64,000 nucleotides of DNA from Butyrivibrio sp. (GTDB lineage: Bacteria; Bacillota; Clostridia; Lachnospirales; Lachnospiraceae): positions 20,977-84,976 of the forward strand of contig JAFXTN010000014.1 in the NCBI GenBank assembly GCA_017535785.1, read 5' to 3'. Every line of letters begins with the position of its first letter. Position 1 is the first letter of the stretch. Shown here one piece after another: positions 16,921 to 25,190 of this stretch. The position numbers and the translations under genes were made by a program. A model generated the notes under the pieces. That model did no database searches and was not told where the DNA came from. It saw only the letters and a list, made by a program, of their open reading frames with translations.

Positions 16921-18156
16921 ATGAAATACATACACAGACATTTGGAGAAAATACTGCAGAAGGCAGAAAAAAACTATAAAGCGATCCTTGTTACGGGGGC
17001 GAGACAGACAGGAAAGTCCACGCTTATTAAGAACGTGTTTCCCGATAGGAAGATGCTGACATTTGACGATCAGTTCCTTGAGGACCAGGCCAATGACGAT
17101 CCCAACACATTTCTTGCGCTCAATGAACCTCCTATTTTCTTGGATGAGGTACAGAGAGTTCCCAATCTTTTCAGATATCTGAAGATGGAGTGCGACAAGG
17201 ACGATACAAGAGGCAAGTATGTTTTGTCGGGATCTCAGCCTTTCAGGCTTATGGATCTGGTTTCGGATTCTTTGTCGGGAAGAGTTTCCATCGTTGAGCT
17301 TGCGCCTTTATCACTTAGAGAGATAATGAAGGATTCTTTTTCCGAGCCTTTTATTCCTACAGAAGAATATGTAAAGGCAAGGAACAAGACAGCGAAGCCT
17401 GCAACGAACATTTGGGACAAGATTCACAGAGGCGGATATCCTGAACTTCAAAATCCCGATATGGATTGGCAGATGTTTTTTGCAAGCTATGTTAAGACAT
17501 ATTTGGAGAGAGATGTGCGAGAACTTTCGGCAGTGCAGGATCTTGATGCATTCAGGAGATTTATGATCGCATGTGCTTCAAGAACGGGAGAGATCCTCAA
17601 TTACTCCAACATTGCTGATGAAGTTGGCAAAGATGCTGACACGATCAAGAAGTGGATTTCAATCCTCGAGGCTTCCGGAATAATATACATTCTTGAGCCT
17701 TACAAAGCTTCCGCACTTAAAAGAACCATCAAGACGCCAAAGCTTTATTTCAGAGACACCGGACTTGCTGCATATCTAACCAGATGGCTCACTCCTGAGA
17801 CACTTGCTAACGGAGCCATGAGTGGTGCATTTTTTGAGACCTATGTTATCTCAGAAATTTTGAAATCATACTCAAATGCCGGTTTTGATTACAGGTATTA
17901 TGTATCTTATTATAGAGGCAAGGATAAACAGGCGGGCAAAGAGTCCGAGATTGACTTTATCATAGAGCAGAACGGAACATTGTATCCGATCGAGATCAAG
18001 AAGAATAGCAAGGTGAATGCTGAGATGACAAGCGCATTTACGATCCTTGATAAGGTAGAAGAGAAGAAGCGAGGAATGGGCGCGGTTATATGTTCATGTC
18101 CTGCACCGGGCAAGCTAAGAGACAATATATGGCAGCTTCCTGTCTGGTTTGTGTGA
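16921..18156 (+). CDS. AAA ATPase with DUF4143 domain
   Basis: Protein of 411 residues. An N-terminal AAA-type domain has Walker A (VTGARQTGKSTLIKNVF) near residue 25, Walker B (PIFLDEVQRVP) and the YVLSGSQPF sensor. The middle has a winged-helix-like stretch (GEILNYSNIADEVGKDADTIKKWISILEASGII). The C-terminal DUF4143 part ends with SEIDFIIEQNGTLYPIEIKK, an acidic-ExK arrangement as in PD-(D/E)XK nucleases. The family is common, often as single variable genes, and its function is not settled; defence or toxin-like roles have been discussed. Here it has its own promoter and palindrome and is unrelated to its neighbours. Confidence 0.85.
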   Translation: MKYIHRHLEKILQKAEKNYKAILVTGARQTGKSTLIKNVFPDRKMLTFDDQFLEDQANDDPNTFLALNEPPIFLDEVQRVPNLFRYLKMECDKDDTRGKYVLSGSQPFRLMDLVSDSLSGRVSIVELAPLSLREIMKDSFSEPFIPTEEYVKARNKTAKPATNIWDKIHRGGYPELQNPDMDWQMFFASYVKTYLERDVRELSAVQDLDAFRRFMIACASRTGEILNYSNIADEVGKDADTIKKWISILEASGIIYILEPYKASALKRTIKTPKLYFRDTGLAAYLTRWLTPETLANGAMSGAFFETYVISEILKSYSNAGFDYRYYVSYYRGKDKQAGKESEIDFIIEQNGTLYPIEIKKNSKVNAEMTSAFTILDKVEEKKRGMGAVICSCPAPGKLRDNIWQLPVWFV

Positions 18157-18187
18157 TTCTTATACAGTAACGGAGAATTCTGAATAT

Positions 18188-19459
18188 ATGGCAAAAACAC
18201 TTATAAAACGAATAATATTAACACTTCTCATCGGAACGGTGCTGGGATATTTGGCGCTGGTGGCGGTGTACGCGCTTCCGACGGGAAGGATAAGAGAAAA
18301 TGTAAAGAACTCGCTTGGGCAGTACGAGGGAATGAGCAGTAATCCTGAGTGGTCGGTGGGGTATCAGTATACGCTGCTTGATGACTACACGGACGTGACG
18401 TTTATTCTTGCGAATGCGATTTTTCCGGGAGAGGGTGATGATGCGAATCCGTTTTTGAATGCGGCGATAGTTCCGCACCATGATTACGTTGGGCAGAACA
18501 ATGACGCATACCTCGAGCTTACGGACTACGACGGCGAGAGCTTCCAGTTTAATTATGTTAGATACTGGCACGGATACCTTGTGCCGCTGAAGCCTCTTTT
18601 GCTCCTTATGAGCCTTAACAATGTCCGCATTTTGAATTTTGTTTTTGAACTGATCATGATGTCACTCGTGCTTCAGCTTGCTCTTAAAAAGACAGGAAAC
18701 ATGCGCCTTGGAGCTGCACTTACGGCTGCGCTCATTGCGATCAACCCGGTGAGCTGCGCGATGAACTTCCAGTATGCGGCGGTCATGAACGTGACTTTGA
18801 TAGCGCTACTTGCAGTGCTACTTTGCTATGACAAGATCGACATCACGAAAGACGCGCCGATCCTTTTCCTCATCATCGGAATGACTGTAGTGTACGTGGA
18901 CTTTTTGACCTATCCGATCGTATCGTTTGCGCTGCCTCTTTTGACCTATATGATCCTTAAGAAAAAAGAGCTGTTGTCGGGCGCCAAAAAAGGAATACTT
19001 GCGGTCATCTCTTACCTTGTATTCTGGGGTGTCGGCTATGTCGGAATGTGGGGAATGAAGTGGATCGTCGGAACCGTCATTTCGGGCGGAAAAGAGAATG
19101 CGCTTTTGGAAGGTTTCGAGCAGGTTGTTTATCGCAGCGGAAACGGCGAAGTGCACTACGGCTTTATCGCAACGGTGCTTGAAAACTGCAGGATCTTGTT
19201 TGTAAAGCCTGTTCTCCTTGCGGCTGTCATTGCGATCGTGGCAGCAGTCGTTATCGCGATCAGGAATAAAAAGAACATCAAGATAAATACCGCGGTCGTG
19301 CTTCCGATCCTGTTCGTAGGCCTGATCCCGTTCATGTGGTATTTCGGAGCGCGCGAGCATTCGATGGATCATGCGTACTTCACTTTCAGAAATCTTGCGG
19401 GAACTATCATGGCGGTTGTGCTTGCGGTATCGGAAACGATAATCCCGACTAAGGAATAA
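18188..19459 (+). CDS. Polytopic membrane protein, GT-C-like, unknown function
   Basis: Protein of about 423 residues. One N-terminal helix (IILTLLIGTVLGYLALVAVYAL) is followed by a ~100-residue outer loop rich in Asp/Asn and aromatics (VGQNNDAYLELTDYDGESF), then eight or so further helices. This shape is like GT-C transferases or their relatives that use polyprenyl-phosphate sugars, but I do not recognise a family motif. The frame is open from a TTG at 18149, inside the previous gene. The ATG at 18188 starts a proper membrane anchor and has GGAG 12 bases upstream. It ends next to a terminator for the convergent GT2 gene. Confidence 0.5.
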   Translation: MAKTLIKRIILTLLIGTVLGYLALVAVYALPTGRIRENVKNSLGQYEGMSSNPEWSVGYQYTLLDDYTDVTFILANAIFPGEGDDANPFLNAAIVPHHDYVGQNNDAYLELTDYDGESFQFNYVRYWHGYLVPLKPLLLLMSLNNVRILNFVFELIMMSLVLQLALKKTGNMRLGAALTAALIAINPVSCAMNFQYAAVMNVTLIALLAVLLCYDKIDITKDAPILFLIIGMTVVYVDFLTYPIVSFALPLLTYMILKKKELLSGAKKGILAVISYLVFWGVGYVGMWGMKWIVGTVISGGKENALLEGFEQVVYRSGNGEVHYGFIATVLENCRILFVKPVLLAAVIAIVAAVVIAIRNKKNIKINTAVVLPILFVGLIPFMWYFGAREHSMDHAYFTFRNLAGTIMAVVLAVSETIIPTKE

Positions 19460-19483
19460 AAAAGCGCCCGATGACCGAGCGCT
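19458..19483 (-). terminator. Terminator of the minus-strand GT2 gene
   Basis: Read on the minus strand, AGCGCTCG-GTCAT-CGGGCGCT forms an 8-bp stem with one G-U pair and is followed by TTTTTT. It lies between the convergent genes. Confidence 0.82.
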
Positions 19484-19495
19484 CAAGATATGTAT

Positions 19496-20524
19496 TTAAT
19501 TAGTTTTTTTGTCGTAGTAGCTTATTATGAGCTTTGCTACGCCGAGCATGAATCTGCTCGGGTGCTTTAAGCAAGCGTACAACAATTTATTGGCTTTTGA
19601 AGTAATGTCTACATCTGTGGACATTACTTTTTTTCTTATATCTTCCTGTAAAAAGATATCGCGTATCATGCCGGCGGTGTCGCGAGAATCCGACCTCAGC
19701 GCGTTCTTAAGTGCTACAAGGAGCATAAGAACAAATTCTCTGTTGAGCTGAAGCTCGCCGCTTTCGATATTCTTGTCCTTAAAGATAGCTTTGAAGGTGC
19801 TATCGTTGAGCTTAAGGTTGTCGATAAGCTTAGGACTGAAAGCATGAGCCATCGAACTTCCGACCAGCCTGTAGTGATAAAAATGAGCATCCTCTAAGAT
19901 GAAGAGCCTTTTGCAGTCGCACAGGCAAGGGATCATGATGTTGACGTCTTCGCCCATGACGATGTCGGTGTTGCAATATTTGATGTTGGCTTGAATCAGC
20001 TCTTTTGATATGAGTTTCATGCAGCGTGAGAGCGTGACGGGGCGAACCTCGTTGCCAAGAAGGTTGTTCCGTAGCTCAACAAGAGCGTCGCCCTTGTATT
20101 CGCCCGGGGCTGCAGCCTGCGTCTCTTTTCTTCTTTCGCCCGCTTTTTCTACGATGTAATTTCCTGCAATGATCTCAGAGTTTGCAAAAGAACTGTCGGT
20201 GTGCGCATAGAGTTTTTCAAGCATGTCCGTATCGATCCAGTCGTCGCCGTCTACAAAGCAAAGATAGGGCGCGGTTGAAATATCTACGCCTGCTATCCAT
20301 GCGCTCATAAGGCCGCCGTTTTCTTTGTGAAGAACCTTGATGCGGTCGTCTTTTTTCTCGTAATCATCGCAAAGCGCGCCGCTGACGCCGTCGGTTGATC
20401 CGTCGTCTACAAGGAGAACTTCGTAGTCTTTAAAGGTCTGTGACAGCACACTTTTTAGGCATTCGTCCATATATTTGGCGGTATTATATACCGGTATGAT
20501 CACACTGATCTTTGGCTCTGGCAT
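19496..20524 (-). CDS. Family 2 glycosyltransferase
   Basis: GT-A transferase of 342 residues: ISVIIPVYNTAKYMDECLKSVLSQTF, LVDDGSTDGVSG and YLCFVDGDDWIDTDMLEKLY with the DGDD metal site. A later MGEDVNIMIPCLCD is the region of the catalytic base. The frame is open from 20596, but GGAAGG before the ATG at 20524 marks the real start. The gene is alone on its strand, flanked by its own terminator. It may work with the adjoining membrane protein or the polysaccharide cluster, but no operon link exists. Confidence 0.88.
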   Translation of the reverse strand: MPEPKISVIIPVYNTAKYMDECLKSVLSQTFKDYEVLLVDDGSTDGVSGALCDDYEKKDDRIKVLHKENGGLMSAWIAGVDISTAPYLCFVDGDDWIDTDMLEKLYAHTDSSFANSEIIAGNYIVEKAGERRKETQAAAPGEYKGDALVELRNNLLGNEVRPVTLSRCMKLISKELIQANIKYCNTDIVMGEDVNIMIPCLCDCKRLFILEDAHFYHYRLVGSSMAHAFSPKLIDNLKLNDSTFKAIFKDKNIESGELQLNREFVLMLLVALKNALRSDSRDTAGMIRDIFLQEDIRKKVMSTDVDITSKANKLLYACLKHPSRFMLGVAKLIISYYDKKTN

Positions 20525-20651
20525 TTTCGTTCCTTCCCTGTGGTGTTGTCCGGTTGATGGCAACACCGGTCTCTTTTTCTTTTCATATTCTATCAATCTT
20601 GTTCCTATATTGACAAGTTATTTGGGAGGAACGAAGGGATCGTACATGTAC

Positions 20652-21143
20652 TTAGAATTTCAATCTCATCTGATACCATGTCACATCGCCGTGGGTTGAA
20701 TCGGAGATGCCTTCGTTTACAAAACCGAACTTCTCATAGTAGTGAAGAAGCTTGTCTTTGCAGGTTAGGACAACGCCCTTGCGGTTTTCCTTTCGAGCGT
20801 TTTCTATGAAAGCTTTAAGAGTGGCTTCTGCATAGCCGTTTCTTTGATAGTCCGGATGTGTGTCCACTCCGAATATCATCTGCCAGGCACCGTTTGGATC
20901 GTGCATGCCAGCGTCATCATACATTTCATCTTGGAGATCGGGAATATCCGTTACAAGTCCGTTTACCATACTTACAAGCTTTCCTGAAATAAATAAAAGG
21001 AAAAAGTAGTCGGGGTATTTATCAAGACGAGACTTAAATGATTCTTTTTTTGCCGCTTCGGCAGCAGGAAAGCAGATGGCTTCAAGTTCACTTATGCTGT
21101 CCAAATCGTTTATGGTTGCTTTTCTGATACTGTAATTTTCCAT
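20652..21143 (-). CDS. GNAT-family N-acetyltransferase
   Basis: Acetyltransferase of 163 residues. It starts YSIRKATINDLDSISELEAICFPAAEAA and has the acetyl-CoA pyrophosphate loop region in VDTHPDYQRNGYAEATLKAFIENAR, followed by VVLTCKDKLLHYYEKFGFVNEG, the typical last strand-helix of the fold. The substrate (small amine, amino acid or protein N-terminus) is not identifiable. It is the last gene of the minus-strand cysK run, 9 bp after the ABC ATPase, with AAGGAA as ribosome site. Confidence 0.87.
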   Translation of the reverse strand: MENYSIRKATINDLDSISELEAICFPAAEAAKKESFKSRLDKYPDYFFLLFISGKLVSMVNGLVTDIPDLQDEMYDDAGMHDPNGAWQMIFGVDTHPDYQRNGYAEATLKAFIENARKENRKGVVLTCKDKLLHYYEKFGFVNEGISDSTHGDVTWYQMRLKF

Positions 21144-21152
21144 GACAATTCC

Positions 21153-21788
21153 TTATATTTCCAATATTCTGTCGGCGTATTCTTTGACGATATCATCATG
21201 TGTCGCCACAACGACAGTCTTTCCGTCGTTCACACGCTCTTTTAGATAATCCATAACTATTCTTGTTGCCTCTTTATCAAGACCGCCCGAGGGCTCATCG
21301 ACAAGATACAGATCGGGGTCACTTAAGAACAGTCTGGCAAGCGAAACTCTGCGAAGTTCACCACCTGACAATTCGTGTGGAAATCTGTCCGCGAGATCAC
21401 CGATACCAAACAGATCCAGAAGCAAAAGAGCTTTCTCGGAATCTGATGGATCACCCGATATCAAAGATTTTAGCATGACATTTTCTAAAACAGTAAGCTC
21501 CGAAACCATCACATTGCTCTGCGGAAGATAACCTATGCGTTCTGTGTGAAGGTGAGAGAGTTCAGCGTCTTTTTGGGAAGACAGATCTATTCCGTCAAAA
21601 AAAGCTTTTCCCTCATCTGCTTTCAGATAGCCGCCAAGGAGGGCCAAAAGAGTGCTCTTTCCGCTTCCCGAGCGACCGGAAAGAACAAGGAGTTCATTGC
21701 GGTTGACCTTGAGATCATAATTTGAAAAGACCTCAAAGGTTCTGCTTCCGCGTGTATATTTTTTTGATATGTTTTCCAATCCGATCAT
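21153..21788 (-). CDS. ABC transporter ATPase of the LolD/MacB type
   Basis: ATP-binding subunit of about 211 residues. It contains Walker A (LSGRSGSGKSTLLALLGGYL), Q-loop (GYLPQSN), signature (LSGGELRRVSLARLF), Walker B (DLYLVDEPSGGLD) and the H-loop (VVVATHD). The short length and FtsX-type partner upstream place it with LolD/MacB exporters or mechanotransmitters rather than importers. The frame is open further upstream, but GGAGG before the ATG at 21788 sits in the end of the permease gene. The start lies one base past the permease stop, so translation is coupled. Confidence 0.92.
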   Translation of the reverse strand: MIGLENISKKYTRGSRTFEVFSNYDLKVNRNELLVLSGRSGSGKSTLLALLGGYLKADEGKAFFDGIDLSSQKDAELSHLHTERIGYLPQSNVMVSELTVLENVMLKSLISGDPSDSEKALLLLDLFGIGDLADRFPHELSGGELRRVSLARLFLSDPDLYLVDEPSGGLDKEATRIVMDYLKERVNDGKTVVVATHDDIVKEYADRILEI

Positions 21789-21789
21789 T

Positions 21790-22995
21790 TTATTCCTCCT
21801 CGCGAAGAGCGGAGTATTCATCAAGCTTACATATTCTTGCGATCGGGATTGATGAAGCTAAAATTCCCGAAAGGACCGATGCGGCAAGCCCGAAGAAAAA
21901 TATCAGAACGGTCTCAAATACTGTGGGTGTTATATAAGCAAACCGTAAGTTGTTGGCAAGATATCTTCCGAAGGGAAATACTGTTATGGCAGACAAAAAG
22001 CCTCCAACAACAAAGCCTGCCAGTGTTATGAGCAAGCTTTCCTTGATGATCATTCCTATGAGCTGTTTTCTTGACAGGCCGAGCACTCTTAAGAGAGCGT
22101 ATTCCTTCTTTTGTCCGCTTGATGAGATATAGAATGCTATGAGCAGTATTAGCTCAACTGCAAGCCACACCGCAAACAGTACAAAGTACGCAACGGAAGC
22201 AAGGTGATCGGTGTTTTCGGAAAAAGATTTTAGTATTGCCTCCGGATACAGGATGTCTACATCAATTTCCTGCGCATGTATGATATCTCGCGCGACGTCA
22301 CTGTCCGTAACACCGGGCTTAAGTTTTATGAAAACTGAAGATATGGCATTTCCGTTTTTCTGTGAGTCCAGAAATTCAATACCTTTACTCTGAGCATCTT
22401 CAATGAGCTGTGGGACGGTGTCCATTGTGAAGTAAGCGGAAGTATCAAGGCTGGTGCCTGTTTCAGCAAGTCTGTAAACGACTGAATATGTGCGTCCGAA
22501 TATTCTTATGGTGTTGTCTTTTTCAACCTGGATCTGACTTCCGACAACTGCTTTGTCTTTACCGATCTTGCCTTTTGCCTTTTCTTTTATCCAGGGCTGA
22601 ATGATAAAGTCAGTCTCGGGATCATAGCCCACGATCCCAACTTTGCTTGTACAGCAATCCGCTGACAGGCTGGCAAGGTAAAACTGTTTGGTGAGCTTAT
22701 CGATACCGTCGATATTTTTGATATTGTCTGCAACTGATGCGTCAAAATAAAAATATTCCCGAGAACCCTCCATAAGAAGGCTCTCGGCTGTTTTTTCACA
22801 CTCGGAGGGAATCACCATAATGTCTGCTCCCAGACGCTTCTGCATTCCCTTTAATCCGTTGTGCAATACCAATATGAAGAGTGAACCGCCGATCATAACA
22901 AAAGAGAGTATAGTGATCAGCAAGATCAGGCTTATGTTTTTTTGCTTTTTTCTCTGCAGGCTTTTTAGCAGAAAAGAATCATGTATTGAACTCAT
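21790..22995 (-). CDS. FtsX/MacB-type ABC permease
   Basis: Membrane protein of 401 residues: one N-terminal helix (ISLILLITILSFVMIGGSLFILVL), an outer domain of ~210 residues, and three C-terminal helices starting near residue 265, the standard FtsX/LolC/MacB topology. The outer domain contains the cysteine pair in SLSADCCTSKVGIVGYDPETD, and GKDKAVVGSQI is typical of MacB-like periplasmic domains. It overlaps the DUF4418 gene by 4 bp. Substrate is unknown. Position next to DUF4418 and a sulfur importer suggests a thiol or metal-linked role, which is inference. Confidence 0.87.
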   Translation of the reverse strand: MSSIHDSFLLKSLQRKKQKNISLILLITILSFVMIGGSLFILVLHNGLKGMQKRLGADIMVIPSECEKTAESLLMEGSREYFYFDASVADNIKNIDGIDKLTKQFYLASLSADCCTSKVGIVGYDPETDFIIQPWIKEKAKGKIGKDKAVVGSQIQVEKDNTIRIFGRTYSVVYRLAETGTSLDTSAYFTMDTVPQLIEDAQSKGIEFLDSQKNGNAISSVFIKLKPGVTDSDVARDIIHAQEIDVDILYPEAILKSFSENTDHLASVAYFVLFAVWLAVELILLIAFYISSSGQKKEYALLRVLGLSRKQLIGMIIKESLLITLAGFVVGGFLSAITVFPFGRYLANNLRFAYITPTVFETVLIFFFGLAASVLSGILASSIPIARICKLDEYSALREEE

Positions 22996-23384
22996 GCTTT
23001 TTTAACTTTCAATAAATAAACTGAATTGGCTACGGAAACGATTATCGTGAGCACGCCTAAAACCACAAGCAGAGGGCGGGTTGCGGAATGGCAAGTCATC
23101 ATGTTGCTTCCGCAAACACCTATGAGCTTTGTGGGTATCGCTATCTCCAGGATACCGATACCTGCAACTGCAATGCTGATGCCGGCTCTTATCTCTTCAG
23201 AGAAGAAAAATGCTACTATGCCGAGTACTGCTATGAGGATTCCTATACCGATCTCAGCTTGCTTGGTATATTGGCAGTGCATCTTCATATCCGCGGGGCA
23301 AACCGGGAAGATGACTGTGGGTGCCAAAAGGATCAAAATTCCTAAAACAACAAATAATATTGAAACAGCTACTTTATTTTTCAT
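22992..23384 (-). CDS. DUF4418 membrane protein
   Basis: Small membrane protein of 130 residues with four hydrophobic segments. Two loops each carry a cysteine/methionine motif: FPVCPADMKMHC after helix 1 and IGVCGSNMMTCHSATRP after helix 3, so the protein looks like two related halves. This matches the uncharacterised DUF4418 family. The ribosome site GGAGG lies inside a longer frame, and the ATG at 23384 is preferred. It sits between the SsuB-like ATPase and the FtsX-type permease, all on one strand. The repeated C/M motifs could bind copper, heme or thiols, but this is speculation. Confidence 0.8.
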   Translation of the reverse strand: MKNKVAVSILFVVLGILILLAPTVIFPVCPADMKMHCQYTKQAEIGIGILIAVLGIVAFFFSEEIRAGISIAVAGIGILEIAIPTKLIGVCGSNMMTCHSATRPLLVVLGVLTIIVSVANSVYLLKVKKA

Positions 23385-23398
23385 TATGTCCTCCAAGT

Positions 23399-24178
23399 TT
23401 AAATCATATATTCAGGCTCGGGATGGGCATTTGCCAGATCGAACCTATCGAGAAGTGAGCGTCTTAGAGCAAGGAACTCCGCGCCGCCTCTGTTTCTGGG
23501 ATGTGGTATGTTCACATCGATTATTTCACTGATCTTGCCGGGGCGAGGTGTCATGATAACAATGCGATCAGACATGTAGATCGCTTCGTCCACATCGTGA
23601 GTGACCAGCAGCATGGTCAGATTCTTTTCCGCTCTGATCTCGAGGAGCTTGTCCTGTATATCGGCTCGGGTAAAAGAATCCAAGGCACCCATGGGTTCGT
23701 CGAGTACCAGAAGTTCAGGCTCGTTTATGAGCGCTCTGGCGATCGCGACACGCTGTGACATTCCGCCACTTAGTTGGTGTGGGTAGGATTTTTCAAATCC
23801 TGTAACTCCGACCAGATCAATGTATTTTTGTATCTTATCTTTGTTCTTTTTAAAAACGTGGCGGGCCTTCAAGCCGGCTGCAACGTTCTGCTCAACGGTA
23901 AGCCAAGGGAACAGGTTGTGTTGCTGGAAAATATAACCGCGTTTGTAATTGGGTTCTTTTACGGGTTCTCCGTTGAAGACGATCGAACCGGTATTGATCT
24001 TGTCGAGGCCGGCGATAAGCCTAAGAAGTGTGGTCTTGCCGCAGCCTGAAGCCCCGATGATCGATACGAATTCTCCGCGCTTTAGCTCAAGGTTTACGTC
24101 TTTTAACGCTTCTACTTGGCGCTCTCCGTCGTCATACAATCTATTCACGTTTTCTATGGTTAATACAGATTCACTCAT
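23399..24178 (-). CDS. ABC transporter ATPase, nitrate/sulfonate/taurine type
   Basis: ATP-binding subunit of 259 residues. It has Walker A (IGASGCGKTTLLRLIAGL), the Q-loop in YIFQQHNLFPWLTVEQNV, signature (LSGGMSQRVAIARAL), Walker B (LLVLDEPMGALD) and the H-loop in LLVTHDVDEAIYMSDRIVIM. The FPWLTVEQNV and VDEAIYMSDRI pieces are characteristic of the SsuB/TauB/NrtD group. Its start overlaps the permease stop by 4 bp (ATGA). With the permease and binding protein upstream it forms a complete importer. Confidence 0.93.
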   Translation of the reverse strand: MSESVLTIENVNRLYDDGERQVEALKDVNLELKRGEFVSIIGASGCGKTTLLRLIAGLDKINTGSIVFNGEPVKEPNYKRGYIFQQHNLFPWLTVEQNVAAGLKARHVFKKNKDKIQKYIDLVGVTGFEKSYPHQLSGGMSQRVAIARALINEPELLVLDEPMGALDSFTRADIQDKLLEIRAEKNLTMLLVTHDVDEAIYMSDRIVIMTPRPGKISEIIDVNIPHPRNRGGAEFLALRRSLLDRFDLANAHPEPEYMI

Positions 24179-25179
24179 TTAACGATCCCCCTTTGCCAGC
24201 GAAGTACGTGATCCTGAAGTCTGCCTATCAGCTTTAGGATCGCACTGAATAGGATTGCCATTATCAGGATAGCTGCAAATACCTTGTAGTACGCGCTCCA
24301 GACTTTTGACAGATTGATGTAATATCCAAGTCCACCGGGCTGTCCCAGCATCTCTGCCATGACAAGAGTGGTGAAGGCAAATGCGTTTGCTGTGGATATT
24401 CCAGTAAATATCTGTGGCATCGCATGTGGTATGGCTACATGGAACAGCTGGTACACCGCGTTTCCGCCGAGTATCCTGGCCGCTTCATATTGAGCTTTCG
24501 GAGTGCTCTGTATACCTGCAGCTGTAAGCGATGCGATGGGGAACCATGCGCATATTACGATAAGGAACACCGCCGATATAAACGGAGTAGGGAAAAGAGT
24601 AAGTGCAAATGGCATCCACGCTACTGCGGGAATAACTCCTGTGATCTTCAAAACGGGATATACCCAGTAATAAACTCTGTCAAACCATCCGACAAGGATT
24701 CCTGTTCCGACTCCTAAAAGAACTCCGAATAGGAAACCAAAGAAATAGAGCCTCAATGAATAAAATGTATTGGTGAGGATAAAATCAAATTCCTCAAGAA
24801 AGGGGCTCAAGATCTCCGCAGGTCCTGGAAAAAAGGGCTGCGGAAGGACCTTTAGCTTGGTGCCCGTAATATCCAAAAGACCGATGAGCAGACCCATTAC
24901 AAAGCGAAAGCTTGCTTTGTTTATGTAGGCGGCCCTCCTTGCTTCATCGTGATAGTCGATGATCCCAAATACGGCATAGCCTGCAATAAGAGCAAGGAGC
25001 ACGATCCTAAGAAGTCCGTTTCCGTCAAGTTCAAAAGCACCGACGTTGTATTTGGCAAAGTTCACGTTTTCACTTATCTGTGGAAAAAGCAGATTTACAA
25101 GTATTGCGATTGCAAATCCCAAGCACGTGAAAGCAACAGTTAGTATGTATTTTCCTTTTTTACTCTTACCCTTTTTCAT
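24175..25179 (-). CDS. ABC transporter permease, SsuC/TauC type
   Basis: Membrane protein of 334 residues, longer than the usual ~250-270 because of an N-terminal extension with two or three extra helices (ILTVAFTCLGFAIAILVNLLF and LLRIVLLALIAGYAVFGII). The BPD_transp_1 domain covers residues ~125-330. The EAA-type loop that docks on the ATPase reads QYEAARILGGNAVYQLFHVAIPHAMPQIFTGI. It lies between the binding protein and ATPase genes with 4-bp and 11-bp junctions. Confidence 0.92.
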   Translation of the reverse strand: MKKGKSKKGKYILTVAFTCLGFAIAILVNLLFPQISENVNFAKYNVGAFELDGNGLLRIVLLALIAGYAVFGIIDYHDEARRAAYINKASFRFVMGLLIGLLDITGTKLKVLPQPFFPGPAEILSPFLEEFDFILTNTFYSLRLYFFGFLFGVLLGVGTGILVGWFDRVYYWVYPVLKITGVIPAVAWMPFALTLFPTPFISAVFLIVICAWFPIASLTAAGIQSTPKAQYEAARILGGNAVYQLFHVAIPHAMPQIFTGISTANAFAFTTLVMAEMLGQPGGLGYYINLSKVWSAYYKVFAAILIMAILFSAILKLIGRLQDHVLRWQRGIVK

Positions 25180-25190
25180 GATTCACCGCC

